Shown here: piece after piece, positions 1-10,930 of the stretch
Layout of the letters: each line of letters starts with the position of its first letter
Position numbering within the stretch: the stretch's first letter is position 1
DNA from: Neocallimastix lanati (nom. inval.)
Lineage: Eukaryota > Neocallimastigomycota > Neocallimastigomycetes > Neocallimastigales > Neocallimastigaceae
Assembly (NCBI GenBank): GCA_016946835.1
Contig: JACVTC010000070.1
Span: 910,001 to 974,000, forward strand
Length of the DNA: 64,000 nt
Direction of reading: 5' to 3'
Made by a program: the position numbers and the translations under genes
Notes under the pieces: model-generated
Database searches by the model: none
What the model was told of the DNA's origin: nothing
The model's input: the letters and a program-made list of their open reading frames with translations, nothing else

Positions 1-200
1 TGGAATGAGATTAAAGAGAAAGGAAGAGGATAGACCATCGGGCCTTCAATCTTTTTCCTATAAACGTATCAGATCCTCATTGGTTTTTTTTTTGTTTTTG
101 TTTTTGTTTTTTTTTTGACATACTATTTTGGTGTCGATGAAGAACCAAGACCAAGAGTGGAGCTCAGTCTATCATTGTTGAGTGTCTATGTTAAACGAAA
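1..200. other. less A+T-rich edge stretch, possible gene end
   Basis: The first 200 bases have far more G and C than the following 1.5 kb. On the plus strand a short frame is open from an ATG at 5 to a TGA at 116-118, rich in Lys/Arg at first (KRKEED, YKRIRSS) and then running into a T-tract. It may be the tail of a gene cut by the window edge or a decayed exon. I recognise no domain, so no gene is called. Confidence 0.2.
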
Positions 201-445
201 AAAAATCTAAGTCAAAATTAGTTAATTTTTTATAAAAATTTTCTTAAAAAAAAAAAAAAAAAAAATTAGAAAATATATTAATTTTTTTTTTAATTTCTTA
301 TGACCAAAACCATAGGAAAAAGAAAATATAGAGATTGTAAAAAAAAAAAATAGGAGTTTGTTTAAAAGAAAAAATATTTATATATATATATTAAAAATTT
401 TTTTTCTTATGACCTAGGGGAATATCTTAAAAAAAGGAAGACTCA

Positions 446-480
<35 letters not shown>

Positions 481-1735
481 AGAAGAAGAAAATAAAGAGA
501 TTGTAAAAAAAAAAAAAAGGAAAAATAATTAAAACAGAAAATGAGGACTTTTTTTTCAAATGATTTATAATGTATATTTTTATTTTTATTTATTTTTTTT
601 AAAAAAAAAAAAAAAAAATTGTTTTTTTTAAAAATTTTTAAATTTTGATTCATAAATTAAAATAAAATAAAATAAAATAAAATAAAATAAAATATAATAA
701 AATAAAGTAAAATATAATAAAATAAAATAAAATAAATTAAATATATATAAAATAAAACAAAAAAATAAAATAATAAAAATAAAATAATAAAAATAAAAAA
801 ATAAAAATAAAAAATTTTGAAAAAAAAATCCAATTTTTTTTTTTTTAATTTTTAGAATAATAAGAAAAACTTTTTTTAACTCACAAAAAATAGAAGAGAA
901 CGCTTTATTAAAATAAAATTATTTTATATGATATAATATCATTTATCATTTAGATCTCCATCTTTTTTATTTTTTTTTATTTTATCTATATATATAGAGA
1001 TATGTATATAAGATTAAAAGTTCAATTTTATTCTTGTTGTTAAAGAGTAGTAATAAATAATAGTTAACGTTTTCTTCTTTTAATAATATTTTTTATCTCT
1101 TATTAAATATATTTTGATTGAAGGATAGATTAAAAATATTTTTGTCTTCTAACCCTTAAATTAAATCAATAAAAATAAAAAAAAAAATTAAAAAATAAAA
1201 AGTTAAAAAAAAATTTTAATTTTAAAAATTTTAAAAAATTTTAAAAAAATTTTTTTTTTATTTTCTCTCTAAATTCTAAATTAAAGAATTTTCTAAAGAA
1301 AACAAAATCGGATAAATTTCATCCATCTTTAAAATAAAAAAAAAAATTTAAAAAATTTAATAAAAAAAATTTTAATTTAAATTAAAAAAAAAATTAATAA
1401 AAATAAAAATTAAAAATTAAAAATAATTAAAAATAAATTAAAAAAAAATAAAAAAATTTTAGGATTAAAAATTTTCCATCTACTTTTTTTTTAATTAATT
1501 CATTATTTAAGTGATTAATAATAATAAAAAGAAAAAAATTTTTTTTTTTTTTAATTATAATTTATTTTATTTTTAATTAAAACAATAAAAAATAAAAAAT
1601 AAAAAATAGAGAAATAAATAAATTTATTTTTATTTTATTTTTAAGTTAAACAAAAAACAAAAAATAAAAAATAAAAAAAAATAAATATAAAAATTAAAAA
1701 GAATCCATACCAAAAAAAAAATTGAGAAAAAATTA
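201..1735. other. A+T-rich non-coding, homopolymer-rich
   Basis: Almost only A and T, with A- and T-runs of 10-30 bases and no codon-like sequence. The one short minus-strand open frame here, near 414-653, consists of Phe and Lys from homopolymers and is not a gene. Confidence 0.7.
657..830. repeat. (AAAAT)n microsatellite
   Basis: A run of AAAAT pentamers with a few substitutions, grading into AAAATAAT towards the end. It is simple-sequence DNA seen directly. Confidence 0.85.
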
Positions 1736-2280
1736 AAAAAAATAATAATATGAATAAAAAATTTAATATGATTAATAAATAATAATATGATTAATAAATA
1801 TAATATGAATAAAAAATAATAATATGAATAAAAAATATAATATGATTAATAAATAATAATATGATTAATAAATATAATATGAATAAAAAATAATAATATG
1901 AATAAAAAATTTAATATGATTAATAAATAATAATATGATTAATAAATATAATATGAATAAAAAATAATAATATGAATAAAAAATAATAATATGATTAATA
2001 AATAATAATATGATTAATAAATATAATATGATTAATAAATAATAATATGATTAATAAATATAATATGAATAAAAAATAATAATATGATTAATAAATATAA
2101 TATGATTAATAAATAATAATATGATTAATAAATATAATATGAATAAAAAATAATAATATGATTAATAAATATAATATGATTAATAAATAATAATATGATT
2201 AATAAATATAATATGATTAATAAATAATAATATGATTAATAAATAATAATATGATTAATAAATATAATATGAATAAAAAG
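1736..2280. repeat. A+T minisatellite built on ATAATATGATTAATAA
   Basis: Two related words, TAATATGATTAATAAA and TAATATGAATAAAAAA, alternate in varying order for about 545 bp. Together they form units of roughly 35-40 bp. It contains no coding signal. Confidence 0.85.
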
Positions 2281-2630
2281 TATATATATTTATAAAAAAT
2301 TCAAATATAAAATGAAAACATATAAACTATATAATAAATGTTAGATAAAACGATAAAAAAAATTAAATATAGAATATGAAATATTATATTTTTATAATAA
2401 AAAAAAATAAAAAAAAAAAGAAAATATAAATTTTGAAAATTTAAAATAAAAATAAAGTTTATAGGTTATATTCAAGCTATACCAATAACTTCTCTCACTT
2501 AGATATTGTGAAATTTAATCTATTACTAATTATAATTATAAAAACTTTAAACAATTACATAGCTTAGAATAATTATCCAATACAAAAAAAAAAAAAAAAA
2601 AAGACATCTCCATTTTTTTTGGAGATAAAT
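2281..2630. other. A+T-rich spacer
   Basis: Non-coding; slightly more complex at 2455-2580, but no open frame or motif that I recognise. Confidence 0.6.
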
Positions 2631-3250
2631 TCAATAAATGACTAAGGAAGGATGCTTTTTTTTAGGATGAAAATGATTATTTTCAAAGGTCAAAATGTTG
2701 ATTATGATATAATAAATGATGATGTTTTAAAATAATAATAAAACTTATTATATATTATCTTTTTTTTTTTTTTTTTTTTTTTTGATGGTCAACGTCAAAA
2801 CTCAAAGAATTCTAATAGGCAAGATGGTTTCATTTTTTTTGATCGAAGTGGTAAGGTTTTCAATGAAGAAAAAGGTTTCCTTGGTATATACACATTACTT
2901 TTATGACCGAGAAAGTATAATTATCTGTTCTGTTCTTTATTATAAAAAAAAAGAAAAGTATTAAAATTTATACATACATCTTTAAAAAATCAAAAATGCT
3001 GAAAAGTGTTGAAGATAAAAAAGATATTTATATCCATTATAAAATTGAAAAGGGGTCCTAAATGGATTAATCTTCCTTGGAGAAAAAAAAAAAAAGAATA
3101 TTGTTAAGTCTGAAAAATGAACAAATCATTTATGAAACATATTTAGATATCTATAAAAATGGAAGATCAGTTCAGTTTTATTGCCACTAATGGTAAAAAA
3201 AATGTATGGGAATAACAATCATGGTAAAAAAAAAAAAAAATTCTTTGAAT
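2631..3250 (+). pseudogene. decayed coding-like stretch, identity unknown
   Basis: Base composition changes here to codon-like sequence cut up by homopolymers. Plus-strand frames give short protein-like pieces: GFIFFDRSGKVFNEEKGF near 2820-2880, KSVEDKKDIYIHYKIEKGS near 3005-3058, and NEQIIYETYLDIYKNGRS near 3120-3170. The pieces lie in different frames separated by stops and A-runs. I do not recognise the family. It could be a relic of a repetitive host gene or of a mobile element. Confidence 0.3.
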
Positions 3251-4003
3251 CGAGAATATTAAAATCAATTCTGATATTCAATTTTATTCACTAGTATATA
3301 ATAAATAATAATATTTAAAATGTTTTTTTATTTTTCACACAAAATATTATTATGATTACAAAAAATAAGAAAAGAGAGAGAAAGAGAAAAGACTAAAAAC
3401 AAAATAATTAAAAATTTAAGTATTATAATTAATTGAATTTATAATTACTTGAATTTATAATATTTAAATTTATTAATTATTTTGTTAATTTAAATATTAA
3501 TTATATAATTTTCAATTTTTTTTTTTTTTTTTTTTTTTTTTACTCTAAATTTTTTTATACTAAATATTATAAATATAATTAAAATATATAAAAATTATTT
3601 ATTGATAAAATCCAATTTATTTATTTATAGAAATATATTTAAATAAGTATTTATTTATAATTAAAATTATATAAATAATTAAAAAAAATATTGAATAATT
3701 CTTTTTATAATTTATTATGTCATTATATATTCCTTTTTTTTTTTAAAATATAAAATAATTTATTTGTTTGTGCATCTAATTAATCATATTAATCATATTA
3801 GTTATTATTTTTATAAACAAACAATAATGAATAGTAGTTTTATGGTAATATCAAAAGAAGTTTTTTTTTATTTTTTTTTTTTTTTTTTTTAATTGATTTG
3901 AAATATTATAAATTTTTTTTTTTTTAAGAACTTTTCCAATAATTTTTTTTTAACTTTAATTCCTATTGAATGATTGATTAAATAATTTCTGTTATTCCAT
4001 AAT

Positions 4004-4034
<31 letters not shown>

Positions 4035-4080
4035 GTAATGAAAACTATTTGATACCATTAAATAATTAAATAATTAATAA
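3251..4080. other. A+T-rich spacer
   Basis: Homopolymer-rich, with T-runs of 20 or more near 3518-3540 and 4010-4034. Nothing else is visible. Confidence 0.65.
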
Positions 4081-4085
4081 ATTTT

Positions 4086-4338
4086 TTTATTTTATATTTT
4101 ATATTTTATATTTTATATTTTATATTTTATATTTTATATATTATATATTATATATTATATTTTATATTTTATATTTTATATTTTATATTTTATATTTTAT
4201 ATTTTATATTTTATATTTTATATTTTTTATTTTATATTTTATATTTTATATTTTATATTTTATTTTTTATATTTTATATTTTATATTTTTTATTTTTTAT
4301 TTTATATTTTTTATATTTTATATTTTATATTTTATTAA
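4086..4338. repeat. (TTTTATA)n heptamer microsatellite
   Basis: About 250 bp of a 7-bp period (TATTTTA in another register), with occasional hexamer and octamer variants. Confidence 0.9.
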
Positions 4339-6600
4339 AAAAAATTTTTTTTTTTATCATTATTATTTTTATAATTTTTATAATTTTTTTTATTTTTTAT
4401 CATTCATTAAATTTTTTTTTAAAAAAAAGATGAACATCCTCATCATTCTTTAAAGATTTAAAGGAAAAAAAAATTTTTTTTTGGTATTTAATTAATTAAT
4501 TAAATTTAAAAAAAAATTTTTTTACTTAATACCAAAAAAAAATTTTAATGAATTTAAACTTTTTTGTATTCTACAAAATTTATTAATAAATAATGGAATC
4601 ATTAAATAATAAAAAGAGTATTTATTAATAAATAACAAAATAACTAAATAATTAAATAATTAAATAATTAAATATTGGAATAATTAAATAATTAAATAAT
4701 TAAATATTGGAATAATTAAATAATTATATAATTAAATATTGGAATAATTAAATTATTAAATAAATAAATAAATAATTAAATAAATAATTAAATAATTAAA
4801 TTAATAAATAATTAAATAATTAAATAATTAAATAAAAGAAATAAAAATCAAAAAGTGAAATTTTATATAAAAACAAAATTTGTTAATAACTTTTGATATA
4901 AAAAATGAAAAAAAATAAAAAAAAAAACTTTTAATAATTAATAAAATTATTATTTTATTAATCATTATATAAAATATTTAATTAATAAATCATGAAATTA
5001 TCATAGGATTCATTATCATAGGATAAATAACGTGATATAAAATAGATTTATATAATATCATAAATTCTATACAAATACATAAATTTTATGGAAAGTCCAT
5101 AACTTGATAAATTTCTCTCCAGATACAACCAGTTTAAAAGAAAAATTTATACCAACAAGACCACATTATTATTACTTTATTAAAAGTGTAAAAGTGACCT
5201 TTTATTATTGATATTTTACCCTTTAAAATATAAAATAATAGTTTTTAATCTATTTAACCTAAACCTCAAATAAAAAATAAAAATAAAATAATTTTTCATA
5301 AAATAACACTAATAATTAATATACACGTTTTATTAATTATACTAGTTAATTTTTATATATTTTGTTTTATTTATTAATATTAATATTATTAATACTTCAT
5401 TATTAAATTCTCCTCTTTCTTTTCTTTTTCTTCTCTTCTTCAAAAAAAATAAACAAAAAGACTTTATTATTATTATTGTTATTATTATTATTATTATAAA
5501 AGAACAAAGTTTTAAAAGATTTATTCTATTTTCTAATCTATTTAATAATTGAATAATTAACTTCTATTATTAAAAAGTAAAATTTTATATTTTATATGTT
5601 CATGAGAATAAAATTTGAATACATTAATTTCCTACATTAAAACAATATTTTGATAAAATTTTATATAAAAAATATTATATTAAAATATTTTTATTTTATT
5701 TTATTATTAATTAAATTCATTATTTTCTTATCAATAACAAAAGTAAATTAAAATAAATAATTTACTATTCATTTCTTATAACATTTTATTTTATTTTATT
5801 TTTATTATTTTATTTTTATTTTATTTTATTCTTTTTTTATTTTATTATAATTTTTATGATGATTTCATTATATTTTTATTATATTTTTTTATATATAATA
5901 TATATTTATGTTGTTAACATTATTATAAATCTTTTTTATTTATTTATATTATACTTATTTTTATAATATTAAACTAAATAATTCTTAATTATTTTTATAA
6001 AATATTTTTTTTTCTAATTAAAAAGTAATTATATAAAAGAATACTTTTTTTTTTTCTTCTTTTATATTTTATTCTTTGCTATTGACTTTTTCCCTTCTTC
6101 AACATTTTATTTTTATATTATATTAAATAAATAAAGGTTAATTAAATTAAATAATAATATAATCATGTTATCATTTCTACATTTCATATATTAAGAAGCA
6201 TATAAATATAAATATATAAATATAAATATTTTTATTTTTTAATTAATAAAATAAATAATTTCTTGTCTTCTTAAAAAAAAAAAAAGTTATTCAAAGAAAC
6301 CGAGTTATATTACCAATACAAAAAAAAAAAAAAAAATACATGAAGGTCAATTTAAAGTTTTTTTTTTTTTTTTTTTTTATAAAGTCCCATTTCTAAATAT
6401 TATAAAATATAATAATCTATATATATATATAAATCATTTCAATTAAATTTATTTAAATATATAAATCCTATTTATTTATTATATATTATATTATATTATA
6501 TTATATTATACGGAATAAAAATTATAGATACCTCTATAAAATAATAATAATAAAAATAATAAAAAAAAAAATATATATATATATATATTTATATAAAGAT
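4339..6600. other. A+T-rich non-coding DNA
   Basis: Contains ATTAAATAATTAAATA-type simple repeats (about 4635-4840), an ATT run (5468-5500) and many T/A homopolymers. The slightly more complex part at 4990-5260 has no open frame of note. Confidence 0.6.
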
Positions 6601-6711
6601 ATATAGATATATAAGTACAGAAAAATATGATGTTGGAATTTTTTTTTTTTCTTGCCCTCCCTCAATGATGGAACCTAAGCTGGCTGTCGGGTTTTTCTGA
6701 GGGGATCATTT

Positions 6712-6752
<41 letters not shown>

Positions 6753-6848
6753 AATTGTCAAAAAAAAAAACAAAAATCTACATCATCAATCAATGCCTTT
6801 TAATGTTAAAAATTTTAATCATTACGTTTTCGTTTCGTTTCATTTCTC

Positions 6849-6882
<34 letters not shown>

Positions 6883-7028
6883 CAGACAAAAAATTTCTCG
6901 TTTCTAGGCTAATTTAATATATATATCATCTACACAGTATAGAATAGACAGCCAACGTCCATATACATTTCAATAATTTTATTTATTCGAAATCAAATTT
7001 TGATGTATATATATATATACATGAATCA

Positions 7029-7060
<32 letters not shown>

Positions 7061-7199
7061 CTTATAAAAAAAAATTTTTTTATTTTTTTTTTTTTAATAA
7101 TTTTTCTATTTAGTTTTAATTATTCTCGTTACCTTAACCTTACCTGCTTTCTTGCTTCAGTTCCATTTAAATGTGCCTTTTTTTTTTTTTTTTTTTTTT
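6601..7199. other. spacer with short G+C islands between T-runs
   Basis: Islands of 40-60 bases with ordinary composition (6650-6710, 6900-6960, 7120-7180) are separated by T-runs of 20-30. They could be exon scraps or untranslated sequence; none can be assigned. Confidence 0.35.
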
Positions 7200-7328
7200 A
7201 GCATTTTTAAGTAATACCAATAAAAAAAAATTTATATATCTATCTATCTGTTTTTAAAATAAAGTTTTTTTTTTTTTTTTTGTATTAGTTAAAGAATTTG
7301 AACCTATTTTTGAAAATAATTAATGTCT

Positions 7329-7379
<51 letters not shown>

Positions 7380-7443
7380 TTTTAGTATTTTTAAGTAATG
7401 CCAATAAAAAAAAATTTATATATCTATCTGTTTTTAAAATAAA

Positions 7444-7477
<34 letters not shown>

Positions 7478-7606
7478 TATTTTTAAGTAATGCCAATAAA
7501 AAAAAAATTATATATCTATCTATCTGTTTTTAAAATAAAGTTTTTTTTTTGTACTAGTTAAAGAATTTGAACCTATTTTTGAAAACAATTATTGTCTGTT
7601 TTTTTT
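7200..7606. repeat. imperfect tandem repeat, about 135-bp unit with T-run joints
   Basis: The segment from TTTTTAAGTAATACCAATAA through TATCTATCTGTTTTTAAAAT to GAATTTGAACCTATTTTTGA occurs at 7200-7335 and again at 7475-7600. A short copy of its first half lies between them at 7381-7442. The copies differ mainly in T-run length. Confidence 0.75.
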
Positions 7607-7890
7607 TTTTTTTTTTTGGTAAAAAAAAAAATATTTGAAATGGTAGTTTTGATACATACTACTACTCGTTGGATTGGGTTCAATGTTTTTGTTGAAAAAT
7701 GGCATCGTCTACCCATGTCCAACCTGCTGTTCACATGGAACCTTTCTCCACTTCAGTCTTCAAAGTTCTCATTTGAATATTTGCTACATCCATCATCGTC
7801 GCGTCGTCTTGGCCATTACAAATTACATTATTTATTTATTCCAAGACCTAGAATTAGGATTAATTAAATATTGAATGGGAATCCTTTGGA
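7607..7890. other. ordinary-composition island, coding-like on either strand
   Basis: About 260 bases of balanced composition. Plus-strand frames are open from 7592 to 7867 and from 7674 to 7874. The minus strand also gives a protein-like piece (DATMMDVANIQMRTLKTEVE, about 7755-7815). Overlapping open frames mean none can be preferred. It may be an exon or a relic; no family is recognised. Confidence 0.25.
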
Positions 7891-8033
7891 GTTGTTTGAT
7901 TTTTTCTTTTTTTTCTTTTTTTTTTTTTTTTTTGTTATTGAACTTTTTTTTTTTTTTTAAAAAGAAAAGATTTACAAAAGAATAATTCCATATTTGAATA
8001 GGAAGTTCTTTATTCTTTATGACTTTTGAATTA

Positions 8034-8077
<44 letters not shown>

Positions 8078-8640
8078 TTATTTCCCCAGGGCGATTGGTT
8101 GATTATTAATCCAATTAAACCAAAAAAAAAAAAAAAAAACATTCATTTTTTGATATCTTGAATTATATGTGCTTTAATCATAGACAAAAAGAAAAAAAAA
8201 ACGAATCCATCAAATTTAAACAGGAATTGTTGTTATTTATGTTGTTGTCTTTAATGTCAACGATTTTCTTAACTTAACAATTTGAATTTTCTTATTTTTT
8301 TTTTTTTTTTTTGCTTACATATAATGTTTCAAAATTATTTTTATGCATCATAAATAAAGTATTACTTTGTTTCTTCACTCCATATCATTTTCAGGTGTTA
8401 ATTCAATTACTCTATTAAAAAATTTTCAGAGTAAATTGAATGGTAAATACCTTTTTTTTTTTTTTTTTTTTTTTTTTTTGGAATTTGAGAGTTGTTGTTA
8501 TTAATGGGAAAATAACTCTTCGCTTTCAGTTTTTTGGTTTTTTTTTTTGGTGTAGAAGTGTTTTATTCCTTTGTTCTTCTTATCCTAGATGAAATTAAAA
8601 AAAAGGTTTTAAATATTATTTTTAAAATTATTAAAAAAAA
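7891..8640. other. T-run-rich spacer
   Basis: Long T-runs (for example 8036-8076 and 8452-8479). TTATTTCCCCAG at about 8079-8090 and CATTTTCAG near 8387-8395 look like 3' splice sites, but no matching exon or donor can be defined. Confidence 0.4.
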
Positions 8641-8859
8641 AAAAGAAAATAATTATTTTTTATTTATATGATTTTAGGATGGAATTTATTAGCTAGAGTA
8701 TTTATTTATAGAAAAATTAAAATAATTAATAATAATTATTCTTGTGATTATTTTATTTATCTAATTTTAAATTATTTTTTAACTATGACAGATATTGTAA
8801 AAATTTTTTTTCCTCAAATCTGAATATCCGTTTAAACATTTATTTTAAAACTAAAGAAT

Positions 8860-10197
8860 ATCCAATTGATTTATTGAAATGATATTTTTAAATCGTAAAA
8901 ATTGATAATCCCATGGTTGATCTTCAATATTTAAATAGAGAAATACCAAGTCTGAAAGGTTAGTAACCTATGCAACAGTATTAAAAAAAAAATTAAAAGA
9001 TTTAACTGAAGAAGATAAAGAAAAAAAAAATTAAAGAATGAGCTTGAAGGTAACGATAATAATGAAAATAATAGGAATGAAGAAGAATTTTTTTATAAGT
9101 AAAGGAGAAAAAAAAAAACTAAATATGAAAAACGGTAATGAAAGAAATAGAAAAAAATGGTTAAAAAAAAAAAAAGAGAATCAATTTTATTGGAAAAATT
9201 TTTAGACTTTGATTTATTTTTAAATAATATAAGAAGTTCATTTGAAAAAAAAAAAGAAAAACCAGCTATTTTATTTTAGGATTTGGGGATAATAAAAAAG
9301 AAAAAACGATAATTTTTTACTTTTGTGGCTATTAACAGAAGCAGATGAATTAATAAAAAAAAAATAGAAATTCAGGTATAAAAAATAATGAAGATTTGTT
9401 AAAGACGATCCCTTTAGGATACCTCAAAACTTATAACAACAATCCTTGCCAAAAAAGTTCTGAATATAAATATGATTAAATTCCTAATACAATTATGATA
9501 AATTTCTTAACATTATAATATCTTTGATAATGGAGGATAACGAAGAAGAAGTAAATAAAAAAAGAAAAATATCATTGGTGTTTTAAACCTTTAGGGATGA
9601 AGAAAAAAAATAAGAGATATGGGATATAAGGATATATACGGGAATAATAGTTAATCAAAATGTAATTGATTTAACCAAAATAAATAACTATAAACAAAAG
9701 GTGCTTATAACACATATACTAAATATACATTTTATTGAACTAAAAAAACAAAAAATTTTGAAACTTTGAAATAAAAAAAAAAAAAAAGAAAATAAATCTA
9801 TAATTACTTTTTTTTTTTTTTTTTTTTTTTTTAATTAATCCAAATTAATAAGGTTTTTAAAATGAAAAAAAATTCTTTATTTGTTCAAAACAAGAAATAA
9901 TTTAGTATCTTTTGGAAAGAAATAAAAACTTATTGTCATTAAGTGTGAAGTCGAAGAATAAAAAAAAAAAAACGGGAAGAATATATTACATGGATTAGAA
10001 TATAGAGAGGAAAAAAATCAAGGAAAAACCTAAAAAAAAAAAAAAAAAAAAAAAGGATATTAAAATTGAAGACTCATTAAGTCATTCAATAAAATGGTAT
10101 AAAAAAAAAATTGGAAAATTCAAAAAATAAAAAAAATAAATAAATAAAAATAAATCTTTTGGTTTAATACAAAAGAAGAAAGTAAAACTTTATTACT

Positions 10198-10242
<45 letters not shown>

Positions 10243-10300
10243 GATCAAAAATCGTAAATGTCAATAAATTAGCCTCTGAATTAAATTCTGATAAATACAA
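8860..10300 (+). pseudogene. decayed host-type ORF, unidentified
   Basis: A-rich sequence in which plus-strand reading gives short protein-like pieces in changing frames. These are VDLQYLNREIPSLKG (about 8920-8965), TYATVLKKKLKDLTEEDKE (about 8968-9025), ESILLEKFLDFDLFLNNIRS (about 9178-9238), IPLGYLKTYNNNPCQKSSEY (about 9410-9470) and KLIVIKCEVEE (about 9928-9960). The last resembles the core strand of a PD-(D/E)XK fold, but that is too short to rely on. A-runs in several places probably shifted the frame. I do not recognise the gene; a dead member of a nuclease-like family is only a guess. Confidence 0.3.
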
Positions 10301-10777
10301 AATTAAATGAAATTTGTGATTCGTTGAAATAGCAGCGACATCGAAAGTTATAAAATAAAAGAATAAAAAAAATGAAGAAAAAATAAAATTGAAATACAGA
10401 ATTAATACTTAATAATAATGATTATTTATTTATTTATTTATTATTATTCCTAAAAAATATATATATATAAATTATTATTGTTATTGTTGTTATAATTGAA
10501 TAATTTTTTTCTTTTTTATTAATAAATGTAAAAAAAATTAATGTAAAAAATAAATAAAGAATAGTTATGTTTAATAAAAAAAAAATAAAAATAAATTGAG
10601 TTTAACAATATATATTAAACCATTAATTTATTTAAATATGTTTTATTTCATTCAAATAGGGAAAGGTCTATTTTTTTTTTAAAAATGTATTTTTAAATAA
10701 TAATATAATGGTTTAATGTAATCTCATTGAAATATATATAAAAAAAAATAATTAAATAAAATAAAATAGTAATATGT
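10301..10777. other. A+T-rich spacer
   Basis: Non-coding DNA between the decayed ORF and the first LTR, with ATTT and TTG/TTA short repeats at 10420-10490. Confidence 0.6.
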
Positions 10778-10930
10778 TTTTTTAATTTATTTTATTTTAA
10801 TGTGTCTTTATTTTTATTTTATTAAAGATACATATAGAAAGTAAATGAAAATTTTATGTATTTATATTTATAGTTTCTTATTCTTTAATTTTATTGGATA
10901 ATTCTAATAACTTATAATTGCTTATTAACA
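10778..10930 (-). repeat. 3' LTR of the minus-strand copia fossil
   Basis: Begins TGTTAATAAGC on the minus strand at 10930, directly after the polypurine tract. It matches 15009-15160 with roughly six differences. Confidence 0.8.

Noticed and set aside
414-653. Phe/Lys-rich minus-strand open frame as a gene (likewise 15429-15659, 32713-33018, 37365-37583, 47888-48232)
   Set aside because: They consist of homopolymer translations, or lie antisense to the real AAA coding sequence.
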